A stretch of DNA of 6,256 nucleotides from Verrucomicrobiota bacterium. GTDB lineage: Bacteria > Verrucomicrobiota > Verrucomicrobiia > Chthoniobacterales > JAFAMB01. Both the position numbers and the translations under genes were made by a program. Each line of letters begins with the position of its first letter. Position 1 is the first letter of the stretch. The stretch is from assembly GCA_019241095.1 (NCBI GenBank), contig JAFAXJ010000626.1:1-6256 (forward strand), written 5' to 3'. The notes under the pieces were generated by a model. The model worked only from the letters and a program-made list of their open reading frames with translations. It ran no database searches and was not told where the DNA came from. Of this stretch, positions 1 through 5,996 are shown piece after piece.

Positions 1-492
1 TAACGCGCGAGCGATTTCGATCGTTTGCCGCTGAGCAGCCGAAAGGCGCTGGACCTGCTGACGTAACTCGACCTGTAGACCAAGATTTTCCAGCAATGAT
101 CGAGAATCGCGCTCCGTTTGCCGGCGATCGACGAAGAATGCGGAACCAGGCTCGCGTCCGAGCCAAATGTTTTGCGCAACGTCTAGATTATCGACCAAAC
201 GGGTATCCTGGTAGACCATGGCTATCCCCAGATCGTGAGCTCGCCGCGGAGAAGTCAATACTACGACCTCGCCTCGAACACGGACGATGCCGGAATCGGG
301 CTGGATGACACCCGCCAAAACTCGCATCAGGGTTGTTTTGCCGGCGCCATTTTCGCCGACTAAACCATGTATTTCCCCCCTCTCGCAGCCAAACGAAACA
401 TTTCTGAGCGCTTGAACTCCTGGATAGGATTTCGAGATTGCCTCAACAGCGAGGACCGGCCCCGTCGCCGAGGTTCGCTCGGACCCAGTCAT
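1..492 (-). CDS. Sugar ABC transporter ATP-binding protein, N-terminal part (cut by window edge)
   Basis: This is the ATPase that would power the importer encoded just upstream, acting on the inner face of the cytoplasmic membrane. I translated 164 codons by hand. The first nucleotide-binding domain shows a Walker A GENGAGKTT at residues 46-54, a Q-loop glutamine at 95 (MVYQDTRL), and the signature LSAAQRQ at 150-156, which matches the LSxAQxQ form of RbsA/MglA/XylG-type sugar ATPases. Family members have about 500 residues with two such domains, so Walker B and the whole second domain should lie beyond the left edge. The ATG at 492-490 overlaps the stop of the binding-protein gene as ATGA, which implies translational coupling and fixes the start. 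No Shine-Dalgarno sequence is visible. Being last of the visible operon genes is unusual, since the ATPase commonly precedes the permease. The family is certain; the sugar is unknown. Confidence 0.95.
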   Translation of the reverse strand, partial: MTGSERTSATGPVLAVEAISKSYPGVQALRNVSFGCERGEIHGLVGENGAGKTTLMRVLAGVIQPDSGIVRVRGEVVVLTSPRRAHDLGIAMVYQDTRLVDNLDVAQNIWLGREPGSAFFVDRRQTERDSRSLLENLGLQVELRQQVQRLSAAQRQTIEIARAL

Positions 493-1598
493 GACTTAAA
501 CAGTTTTTTCAGCTCCTCACTCGTTAGGTCGGTATCGATAAAAACTCCGTCCGGAAGCTCAGGGCGCACATAGTTTTTGTAATTCTGAGATGTTATCAGT
601 TGTGGTTGGATCACTTGCCGCTTTGGTACATCTTCGCCCTTCAACAGTTTCAGAGCGGTCCTGAGCGCGATAACACTCTCCCAAGTTGGTTCAGACAAAA
701 GGCCGATCTGAAATTTCGGCTCAGCGGCCGCGTGCTGATCGTACAGTTTGAGCAATCCATTATAGTCGTCTCCAGTTACCGGGACTAAAGGTCGTTTTGC
801 GTCGAGCAATGCTTTCATGGCACCCGCGGCATCTTGAGAACCGTCGCACCACACACCATCGACTTGTGGATATGCCGCAATCAGATCAGCCATCACGACC
901 TTGGCTCGATCTTCTTCCCAGTACGCATCGCGGAATGCCAAAATTTCAATTTGGCTCCCTTCCATTGCCTTTTGGGCGCCGGCCCAAGCTGCGGCAGTAT
1001 AGGAATTCCCAGGCAGACCTCCTAGAGCAACTATCTTTCCTGCCTTTCCAATTGCCCCGCGTAACCACTTTCCCAATTGAAAGCCTTTATTTTGAGGATC
1101 GGTCCCGTTGTACGCTGTCCATGCTTCGCCATCGACCGGAAGGTTAAACGGGATTGTGATGATACCTTGCCTAGTCGCGTCGCGAAGCGCAGGCGCTACG
1201 GCGGAACCGGAATTGGGAATGCACAAAATCGCATCAACGTTCTGCGATACAAGGTTCTCGATATCATTCACCTGTTTAGCAATATCGCCCTGGCCGTCTA
1301 CGACGATGAAATCAGCAATTTCTGGATGGCGGGATGCCTCCATCTTAACCGAGTAAAGGCATTCAGTACGCCATGTATTACCAGAAAAACCATTACTGAA
1401 ACCGATCCGTACGGGCCCGTCCTTTTTGTATTTGGAACCAGGAACCATCTCGCCGGAAGATATGATTTTCGCATTGCCGATCACATCGCCTGCTAAAACC
1501 GGCAGCGCCCGTGCAAACGCGCCGAAACCAATCGCAGCGGCACTCATTTTGATAGCCTGCCTGCGTGAATAATGATTAGTAATCCTGTCTTTTTCCAT
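489..1598 (-). CDS. Periplasmic sugar-binding protein of ABC importer (Peripla_BP_4 type), Tat-exported
   Basis: This 369-residue protein should capture the substrate in the periplasm and deliver it to the adjacent permease. The N-terminus carries a twin-arginine motif SRRQAIK at 11-17, a short hydrophobic stretch rich in Ala/Gly, and a plausible signal peptidase site after VLA at 34-36. Tat export suggests folding before transport. The mature part begins with a typical first strand and ligand loop (RIGFSNGFSGNTWR, about 64-77) and continues with two Rossmann-like lobes: DGQGD near 100, DAILCIPNSGSA near 121, and a hinge-region DGVWCDGSQDAAGAM. This is the ribose/galactose-binding-protein fold (periplasmic-binding-protein cluster B). 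It starts 7 bp after the permease stop and ends in a 4-bp overlap with the ATPase start. Upstream of the ATG the sequence CCCCTAAGTTCACA has no Shine-Dalgarno, so translation probably depends on coupling. Length is normal for the family. The specific ligand is not predictable. Confidence 0.93.
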   Translation of the reverse strand: MEKDRITNHYSRRQAIKMSAAAIGFGAFARALPVLAGDVIGNAKIISSGEMVPGSKYKKDGPVRIGFSNGFSGNTWRTECLYSVKMEASRHPEIADFIVVDGQGDIAKQVNDIENLVSQNVDAILCIPNSGSAVAPALRDATRQGIITIPFNLPVDGEAWTAYNGTDPQNKGFQLGKWLRGAIGKAGKIVALGGLPGNSYTAAAWAGAQKAMEGSQIEILAFRDAYWEEDRAKVVMADLIAAYPQVDGVWCDGSQDAAGAMKALLDAKRPLVPVTGDDYNGLLKLYDQHAAAEPKFQIGLLSEPTWESVIALRTALKLLKGEDVPKRQVIQPQLITSQNYKNYVRPELPDGVFIDTDLTSEELKKLFKS

Positions 1599-1605
1599 TG
1601 TGAAC

Positions 1606-2589
1606 TTAGGGGAATGAATGGTTGTGCCTAACTGTGCTGACTGAGCGATATAATAGCACGCTAAGTGCTATAACCGCTCCTTGTAAGATGAATTGTGTGC
1701 CACTCGAAACACGGACTATATTGGTGAAACTATTAAGCTCAGTTACAAATATTGTTCCGCCGACAGTACCCGATATACTGCCCAACCCACCGTTCAGGGA
1801 TGTTCCCCCAACAACTGCGGCCGCAACGGATGTTAGTAGAAATTGTTCGCCGATTCCAAGGCTGGGTGAACCGATATAGGAGGTTAACAAAAGACCGCAG
1901 AAAGCAGCTAGTATGCTGCTGAGCGCATAGGCGCAGATTTTGGTGAAGCGAATGGGGATCCCATTGAGATATGCCGCCGTAGAATTCGCGCCTATAGCGT
2001 AGAGATAACGACCAAAAACAGTTTGCCGTGTAACCCAGATCATTGCGATTGCAATGATTAACCAGCTGATTGTACTGAGTGGAAGCCCACTTATATGCCC
2101 CCGCCCTAACAAATCGAACCCTGGTGAAATCGCACCATGGGGAGCGCCCTGTGTATATACCAATGCGCTTCCAAAAAGAATGGAATTCATACCTAGAGTT
2201 GCGACCAGGGGGCTAATTCGGAACATTGTTACCAACACTCCGTTAATCACCCCTACCATCCCTGCAAGCGACAGAGACATGAAAACCCCAATCCACAGAT
2301 TCTGAGGCAGGCCCGCCATGACGCTTGTGGAAACGATGTTGGACATCGTCACCACACCAGCAACCGACAGGTCGATTCCTCCTACTAACAATGCCAATGT
2401 CTGTCCTGTTGCCACTATTCCAAGGAACGCGGAAATCTGGAGTATATTGATGGCTTGGCTAAGCTGCAGCATGCCCGGCGAGATAAGACCCGAGACCCCG
2501 TAAAGCGCAATAACAGCCAGCCAAACCGCGCCTACACGCTGCACCATGCGACGAATGATCGAAAGCGCAGATTGTTTTTGAAGCTTCAA
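1606..2589 (-). CDS. Sugar ABC transporter permease (BPD_transp_2 / RbsC-like)
   Basis: This 327-residue, very hydrophobic protein forms the membrane channel of the importer, probably as a homodimer because only one permease gene is visible. Family hallmarks are ATGQTLALLVGGIDLSV around 60-76, PLVATLG at 127-133, a cytoplasmic segment GRYLYAIGANSTAAYLNGI at 193-211 that contacts the ATPase in relatives, and a glycine-rich VVGGTSLNGGLGSISGT near the C-terminus. These match RbsC/AraH/XylH-type permeases, and the length is normal (320-350). The start is taken as TTG at 2589, one base after the hydrolase stop, because AGGA lies 10 nt upstream inside the preceding gene. An ATG at codon 15 (2547) has no ribosome-binding site before it and would shorten the cytoplasmic N-terminus, but cannot be excluded. 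The binding-protein gene follows after 7 bp. Confidence 0.93.
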   Translation of the reverse strand: MKLQKQSALSIIRRMVQRVGAVWLAVIALYGVSGLISPGMLQLSQAINILQISAFLGIVATGQTLALLVGGIDLSVAGVVTMSNIVSTSVMAGLPQNLWIGVFMSLSLAGMVGVINGVLVTMFRISPLVATLGMNSILFGSALVYTQGAPHGAISPGFDLLGRGHISGLPLSTISWLIIAIAMIWVTRQTVFGRYLYAIGANSTAAYLNGIPIRFTKICAYALSSILAAFCGLLLTSYIGSPSLGIGEQFLLTSVAAAVVGGTSLNGGLGSISGTVGGTIFVTELNSFTNIVRVSSGTQFILQGAVIALSVLLYRSVSTVRHNHSFP

Positions 2590-2590
2590 T

Positions 2591-3478
2591 CTATTGCAAT
2601 CCTAAGTGACCGGCTAACGCGTAAGCCATTTCGAAATGAACTTGTTCAGGCCATTTTCCTAATTTTGGCCCTAGATCCAAGCACGCAGCCCGCAAATCTG
2701 TGATGCCGCTTTGCCGAAGCAATAAGTCTGCACGTTGAACAAAGGTGCGCGTTTCCTGGCAGAACTGCCCGATTTCTGGACCTTTTTTGATAGGCCAATG
2801 ACAGCTCACGTAATAATCTAAATCCAGATTTTCGATCAACTGGCAGGTTTGCAGATAAGTCTCGGGATAAAGGTAAGTAGGGCACAGAGCCGGATTACCA
2901 TTCACGTCCAGGTACACTGAACCTTGGATTGCATCAGCTCCAAACAGTGCACGGTTTCGACGGTCATACAATCCAAGATGACCATGGCTATGCCCTTGCA
3001 ATGCCAGTACCTCCAGGTCCTGGTCCGGCCCTAAGCGCAGCCGTTCTCCCCCCCGAAAGGTAATATGCACCGATTGCGCTTCTCCGAGATCCCGCATGAT
3101 GCCTCTAGCGACTTCTTCGGCATAGAAAACGCCAAAAGGCCGATATGCGTCGTAGCGCAGTCTGAAAAGCTCTTCCGGATTCTGAACGAGTTCTCTGTCA
3201 GCATCACCGCAACAAAACAGAACCTGGGGCGCCCATCGTTGGATTCCCGCGTTTCCACCCACGTGATCGGAATCGGGATGGCTGCTCAGCACAAATCGAA
3301 GCTCATCAGGCTGAATACCGATACTTGCGAAGCCCGGCAGAATGAGCTCGTCCACATGCCGAGCGCACCCGGTGTCCATGATGAGAACCCCGTTTTTTCC
3401 CCAGAAGACAGGAAGATAAAGCGGACGCAAACCAACTTGGCCTTCGAGAAGATAAATCCAGTCAAAGAGCTGTTTCAT
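2591..3478 (-). CDS. Metallo-beta-lactamase-fold metal-dependent hydrolase
   Basis: This 295-residue protein has no signal peptide or membrane segment, so it is probably cytoplasmic. Metal-site motifs appear in the usual order: DTG at 35-37, HPDSDHVGG at 67-75, GHSHGHLGLY at 162-171 (ligand H163), GAD with D182, and CHWP with H227. In the main motif the usual HxHxDH reads HPDSDH, so the second histidine is Asp69; this form is also known in ComEC-type MBL domains. The site otherwise looks complete and the enzyme is probably active. MBL enzymes include lactonases, glyoxalase II and other esterases. Its position directly before the permease, 1 bp away, ties it to sugar catabolism, and a sugar-lactonase role is an inference only. 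There is no clear ribosome-binding site before the ATG at 3478. A run of seven G bases at 3048-3054 (minus strand) lies in frame, with no sign of a frameshift. Confidence 0.9.
   Translation of the reverse strand: MKQLFDWIYLLEGQVGLRPLYLPVFWGKNGVLIMDTGCARHVDELILPGFASIGIQPDELRFVLSSHPDSDHVGGNAGIQRWAPQVLFCCGDADRELVQNPEELFRLRYDAYRPFGVFYAEEVARGIMRDLGEAQSVHITFRGGERLRLGPDQDLEVLALQGHSHGHLGLYDRRNRALFGADAIQGSVYLDVNGNPALCPTYLYPETYLQTCQLIENLDLDYYVSCHWPIKKGPEIGQFCQETRTFVQRADLLLRQSGITDLRAACLDLGPKLGKWPEQVHFEMAYALAGHLGLQ
2600..2603 (-). promoter_or_regulatory. Ribosome binding site supporting the TTG start of the permease
   Basis: AGGA on the minus strand lies in the last codons of the MBL-hydrolase gene, 10 nt before the TTG at 2589. 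It is one of the few Shine-Dalgarno-like sequences in this window and is the reason for choosing TTG over the in-frame ATG at 2547, which has none. Confidence 0.5.
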
Positions 3479-3613
3479 TGTTTACGGATCGGGGGGCGAA
3501 ACGGCGATTGCCGTCAGGTATTTAAGGCCACACGAAACCCTATGCAACAGTATCTTGAGCGCAAGGCGCTGGGCGGCGCCTCCCAGCGAACCTGAACTAT
3601 AACGGCGGGCGCG
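3479..3613. other. Intergenic gap between araD1-like gene and MBL hydrolase gene
   Basis: This 135-bp gap is the only substantial break in the minus-strand cluster. It holds a hairpin (described separately) but no T-tract that would make it a standard terminator for leftward transcription. I see no convincing promoter: TTGCAT and TTAAAT can be placed at about 16 bp spacing on the minus strand, but both match consensus poorly. Overlapping short ORFs in the area are not credible. The AraD1-like gene may therefore be cotranscribed with the transporter genes or form a separate unit. Confidence 0.5.
3567..3588. repeat. Inverted repeat / hairpin in the araD1-MBL gap, with a competing shorter hairpin
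   Basis: CGCTGGG (3567-3573) and CCCAGCG (3582-3588) are perfectly complementary over 7 bp with an 8-nt loop. Next to it, AGCGC (3558-3562) and GCGCT (3566-3570) can form a 5-bp stem with a 3-nt loop. The two stems share GCGCT and so exclude each other. In the leftward transcript no U-run follows, so this is not a classical intrinsic terminator. It could be an RNA-processing or stability element, an attenuator-like switch, or chance in GC-rich sequence. Confidence 0.45.
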
Positions 3614-4609
3614 TTAAATTGCATTAACCGGACCGCAAAGCTTCGGCACACCCTTTCGAAATTCGTTTCGAAGGGGGCGCCCAAACCCTTCCAGTCCGAT
3701 TTCAAAGATGTCTCCTTCCACGGGACGGATTTCCGAACTGTAGCTCAGAATCGATGCACCAAAGAAGTGCACGTGAACGTCAAAAGGGTGACAAAAACTC
3801 TCGTACTTGAAATGATGGAATTCAAGCGTTGCCAAGTCATATGTCATATTAACTTCACCGGTCGAAATGTCGCCATTCCAGACCTCAATCCCGTTTCGCA
3901 GAATGCGCACCTTTCCAGATATGTCTTGAGAAGGCAACTTCAACAAAAGCTCAGGACCGAAGGAACAGGGCCGAAGTTTTGAGTGAGCTAGATAGAGATA
4001 GTTCGTTTTTTCTGTCTCGTGATCAGATAACTCGTTACCGATCGCGAACCCAATCCTGCGCGGATTTCCTTCTGCGTCGATAAGGTAAATTCCGGCCAGT
4101 TCAGCTTCTTCACCTGCACAAAGATCAAACCAGGGAACAGTGATGGCTTGTTCCGGGAAGGTGATACAATCGCCGTTTCCTTTGAAAAACCATTCCGGCT
4201 GAATTCCTTCCTGACCGTTCCGTTTTTTTCCGGAATCTAGACCAGCTTTGAACAGTTTCATGGAATCGGTAAGGTCGTCCCCACTTGCAAGTTTCTGGTG
4301 CATGCTATCACGCGAAGTTGCGCTTCCAAGATGGGTCAAACCGGTTCCAGAAACCAAGCAGTGCGCCGGATCGGGATGATCGAATGGCGCCAGCACACGT
4401 TTCTCATCGACCGTTGCTTGATATTGCTCGGTTTTGCTTCCGCGGAAACGATCCGCACCGATTTCCAGGCTTTCTTCTCGGTTCAGCGCATTTATTGCAA
4501 GCTCGTACAAGGTGTGTGGACCCTCGAGAACCTGAATATCTAATCCATTCGAAGAAGGAATACCGATTCGCCGTACTCCGTTGCTGTCGAGAAACTGCAA
4601 GAAGCTCAT
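3614..4609 (-). CDS. AraD1/GguC-like protein, fumarylacetoacetate hydrolase (FAH) superfamily
   Basis: This 331-residue protein shows the conserved landmarks of the AraD1/GguC family: DHPDPAHCLVSGTGLTHLGS at 77-96, LTDSMKLF at 113-120, GIQPEWFFKG at 135-144, GFAIGNELSDH at 187-197, NYLYLAHSKLRPCSFGPELL at 203-222, HHFKY and DVHVHFFG further on, and FGRPLRN near the end. The FAH-type metal site is likely built from E168 and E170 in GEEAELAG plus E193. FAH-superfamily enzymes act on 2-keto acids and 2-keto-3-deoxy sugar acids. Relatives are named AraD1 in sugar-acid clusters, and GguC is encoded beside sugar ABC transporter genes in Agrobacterium; the exact reaction of this branch is, to my knowledge, not firmly settled. 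Length is normal. No Shine-Dalgarno precedes the ATG at 4609. It heads the minus-strand cluster, 135 bp before the MBL gene. A dehydratase or hydrolase role in pentose/hexose-acid breakdown is inferred from context. Confidence 0.9.
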   Translation of the reverse strand: MSFLQFLDSNGVRRIGIPSSNGLDIQVLEGPHTLYELAINALNREESLEIGADRFRGSKTEQYQATVDEKRVLAPFDHPDPAHCLVSGTGLTHLGSATSRDSMHQKLASGDDLTDSMKLFKAGLDSGKKRNGQEGIQPEWFFKGNGDCITFPEQAITVPWFDLCAGEEAELAGIYLIDAEGNPRRIGFAIGNELSDHETEKTNYLYLAHSKLRPCSFGPELLLKLPSQDISGKVRILRNGIEVWNGDISTGEVNMTYDLATLEFHHFKYESFCHPFDVHVHFFGASILSYSSEIRPVEGDIFEIGLEGFGRPLRNEFRKGVPKLCGPVNAI

Positions 4610-4643
4610 ATCAACAATCTATCACCTGAGGCAAAGACGAGGG

Positions 4644-4667
4644 TGCCAATTCTCAACAACATTGGCA
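4644..4667. promoter_or_regulatory. Perfect inverted repeat TGCCAAT-N10-ATTGGCA, candidate operator
   Basis: Two perfect 7-bp arms (4644-4650 and 4661-4667) are separated by 10 bp, so arm centres lie 17 bp apart, which suits a dimeric regulator. It lies 35 bp upstream of the AraD1-like start and overlaps possible promoter elements in both directions. No regulator gene is in the window, and the spacing does not match a usual compact LacI-type operator, so the family of the binding protein is unknown. Confidence 0.45.
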
Positions 4668-4679
4668 AATGGCTAAAAT
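4650..4679 (+). promoter_or_regulatory. Possible sigma70-type promoter for the AI-2E family gene
   Basis: TTCTCA (4650-4655, 4 of 6 matches to the -35 consensus) and TAAAAT (4674-4679, 5 of 6 to the -10 consensus) are 18 bp apart. Transcription would start near 4686, leaving a leader of about 110 nt. The -35 falls inside the TGCCAAT/ATTGGCA dyad, so a bound regulator would affect it. This is pattern matching only. Confidence 0.25.
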
Positions 4680-4767
4680 GCTCGAACTACTTTCCTTTGA
4701 AGCGGCAGACCCGTGCCTCGGTCCACTGCTGAATGGCAAAGCTCCGAATAGACTTTTTTAGAAGCGA

Positions 4768-4783
4768 CTCAGGTCAACTTGAG
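4768..4783. promoter_or_regulatory. Imperfect 16-bp palindrome upstream of the AI-2E family gene
   Basis: The sequence CTCAGGTCAACTTGAG is symmetric at 12 of 16 positions (CTCAnGTnnACnTGAG) and ends 14 bp before the ATG at 4798. It could be an operator or a weak hairpin in the leader. Such a short imperfect dyad can also arise by chance. Confidence 0.25.
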
Positions 4784-4797
4784 CTAATGCTAGGGCC

Positions 4798-5916
4798 ATG
4801 AGCACGGCAAACAACTCCGATCGTTTACCTCTAACCTACGGAGGGCTGAAACGCTGGCTGGGGCTATTGCTTCTGTTAGGCTTATCAGCATTGGTAGTTT
4901 GGCACCTCAAGCCAGTCCTTCTTCTTTTTGCCTTGGTTTTCCTGGTCGCTATGGTGCTGAATCCGGTAGTCGCATTCCTTCAATGCAAAGGGCTTCGGCG
5001 CCCGATTGGTGTCGCGATTCTGGCCGTGCTGTTCGTTATTCTTTTTGTGCTTGCTGTTTGGTTCCTGATCCCTGCCGTGCTCGACCAGGCGGACGAGCTG
5101 TTAAAGCAGTTTCCCAAAGCCGCTGCCCAAGTTCAATCTGAGATCTTGGAGTATTCGCGTCGGTATCCTGAAGTGCAGAACCTGGTGCCAGAAACCAATC
5201 AAATGTTAAACGCTTTTGGCGGGCAGGTCGGCGACCTGATGCAAATACTTGCCAAGTCAACCTTTCGCGTTGTGGGAAGTGTTTTTGATGCCATCATCGC
5301 CATCCTTTTGCTCTTATTTGTTCTGATTAATCCGGAACCGGTTGTTGCCGGATACCTAAAGCTAGTTCCGGCCGAGCATCGGGAGAGTGCCAGGAACACC
5401 CTCTCACGGCTGGCCCTCCAGATGGCGGCATGGGCAAGAGGCGTGGTGATCAATGGAACGATTACCGCCATCTCGACCGGGATTCTATTATCGCTCATTG
5501 GGGTACAACCAGCCCTCTTTTTTGGCGTCCTCGCTTTTCTCGGGGAGTTCCTGCCGATGATCGGCCCGCTGATCATGTCGTTCCCAGCGCTTTTTGTTGC
5601 GCTCGGCTTGGGACCGGCAAAGTTCGGGTTAACAGTTTTGGTCTACCTTTTCGTTCAACAAGTCGAAACAAATCTGCTGGTGCCCTTTGTATTGGGCAAA
5701 GCAATGGATCTTAGCCCCATAAGCATCTTGTTTTTTACTTTATCGATGACCTCACTTTTCGGTCTTACTGGAGCGATTCTAGCCGTACCGACAGCCGCTC
5801 TATTTAAAATTGTTTTAGACGAGTTCTATTTTCGCCACAGGCCGGTGAATGAACTTGAAATCAAAGAGGACGCAAAGAAAATCATCCTTTACCAGTCGGG
5901 TTCATCTGGTTTGTAG
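4798..5916 (+). CDS. AI-2E family transporter (PerM/TqsA-like membrane protein)
   Basis: This 372-residue integral membrane protein matches the AI-2E exporter family (PF01594). Two hydrophobic segments lie near 20-58 and a third near 70-92. A hydrophilic, probably helical region follows (about 93-150, with DQADELLKQFPKAAAQV), then further membrane segments from about 157 onward. Family landmarks are GEFLPMIGPLI at 249-259 and QQVETNLLVPFVLGKAMDLSPI at 287-308, followed by a last membrane helix near GLTGAILAVPTAALFKIV. The name comes from E. coli TqsA, which affects autoinducer-2 export. Most family members have no proven substrate and some act in ion or solute efflux, so quorum sensing should not be assumed. 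Length is typical (340-400). The ATG at 4798 has AGGG only 2 nt upstream, an unusually close site. It is transcribed away from the sugar cluster; the metal-binding-protein gene follows 80 bp downstream on the same strand. Confidence 0.92.
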   Translation: MSTANNSDRLPLTYGGLKRWLGLLLLLGLSALVVWHLKPVLLLFALVFLVAMVLNPVVAFLQCKGLRRPIGVAILAVLFVILFVLAVWFLIPAVLDQADELLKQFPKAAAQVQSEILEYSRRYPEVQNLVPETNQMLNAFGGQVGDLMQILAKSTFRVVGSVFDAIIAILLLLFVLINPEPVVAGYLKLVPAEHRESARNTLSRLALQMAAWARGVVINGTITAISTGILLSLIGVQPALFFGVLAFLGEFLPMIGPLIMSFPALFVALGLGPAKFGLTVLVYLFVQQVETNLLVPFVLGKAMDLSPISILFFTLSMTSLFGLTGAILAVPTAALFKIVLDEFYFRHRPVNELEIKEDAKKIILYQSGSSGL

Positions 5917-5929
5917 AGCGAGGGACATC

Positions 5930-5945
5930 CCGGCTACTTCGCCGG
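5930..5945. repeat. Short hairpin after the AI-2E family gene
   Basis: CCGGC and GCCGG form a 5-bp stem with a 6-nt loop, starting 14 bp after the stop codon. No strong T-tract follows (only GATTTGTTGTT), so it would be at best a weak terminator; readthrough into the next gene is possible. Confidence 0.3.
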
Positions 5946-5959
5946 AAGCAGATTTGTTG

Positions 5960-5976
5960 TTGCAAAAAGGTTGCAA
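5960..5976. promoter_or_regulatory. Dyad TTGCAA-N5-TTGCAA, candidate metalloregulator operator
   Basis: TTGCAA, itself a palindrome, occurs twice with 11 bp between equivalent positions, about one helical turn. The whole 17 bp is thus both a direct repeat and an inverted repeat. It ends 20 bp before the start of a gene for a zinc/manganese-type binding protein. Fur-superfamily regulators (Fur, Zur, Mur) bind AT-rich dyads of this size, and TGCAA-containing dyads are known for manganese-responsive Mur in rhizobia. Assignment to a metal regulator is an inference from that resemblance and from position. Confidence 0.45.
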
Positions 5977-5996
5977 TAAGAGATCTTTCTCCTGCT

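Larger units (their letters stand above)
4610..4797. promoter_or_regulatory. Divergent intergenic region between araD1-like gene and AI-2E family gene
   Basis: The region separates two divergent genes and should hold promoters for both. It contains the TGCCAAT-N10-ATTGGCA dyad, a candidate rightward promoter and an imperfect palindrome, each listed separately. A third half-site-like TGGCAAA stands at 4734-4740. For the leftward gene, TTGGCA at 4650-4645 could act as a -35 box, but only poor -10 sequences (for example TGATAG) follow, and they would leave almost no 5' leader, in line with the missing Shine-Dalgarno. No small gene or RNA is recognisable. Confidence 0.5.

Noticed and set aside
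1077..1496. 139-codon plus-strand ORF, and its neighbour at 797-1147, antisense to the sugar-binding protein gene
   Set aside because: Both are shadows of a well-supported gene on the other strand, have no family features, and have no promoter or ribosome-binding site of their own.
3048..3054. Run of seven G on the minus strand in the MBL gene as a phase-variation tract
   Set aside because: The reading frame is intact on both sides, seven bases is short for a contingency tract, and a cytoplasmic hydrolase is not a typical phase-variable product.
2591..3478. ComEC-type competence protein, because of the HPDSDH motif
   Set aside because: The protein is a 295-residue soluble single domain without the membrane channel of ComEC, and it sits in a sugar operon.
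3065..3595. 176-codon plus-strand ORF antisense to the MBL hydrolase gene
   Set aside because: It lies opposite a gene with complete metal-binding motifs, shows no recognisable domain, and has a composition typical of an antisense shadow.
4798..5916. Evidence for a quorum-sensing locus, from the AI-2E family name
   Set aside because: The family name derives from one E. coli member; no luxS, lsr or receptor gene is present, and most members have other or unknown substrates.
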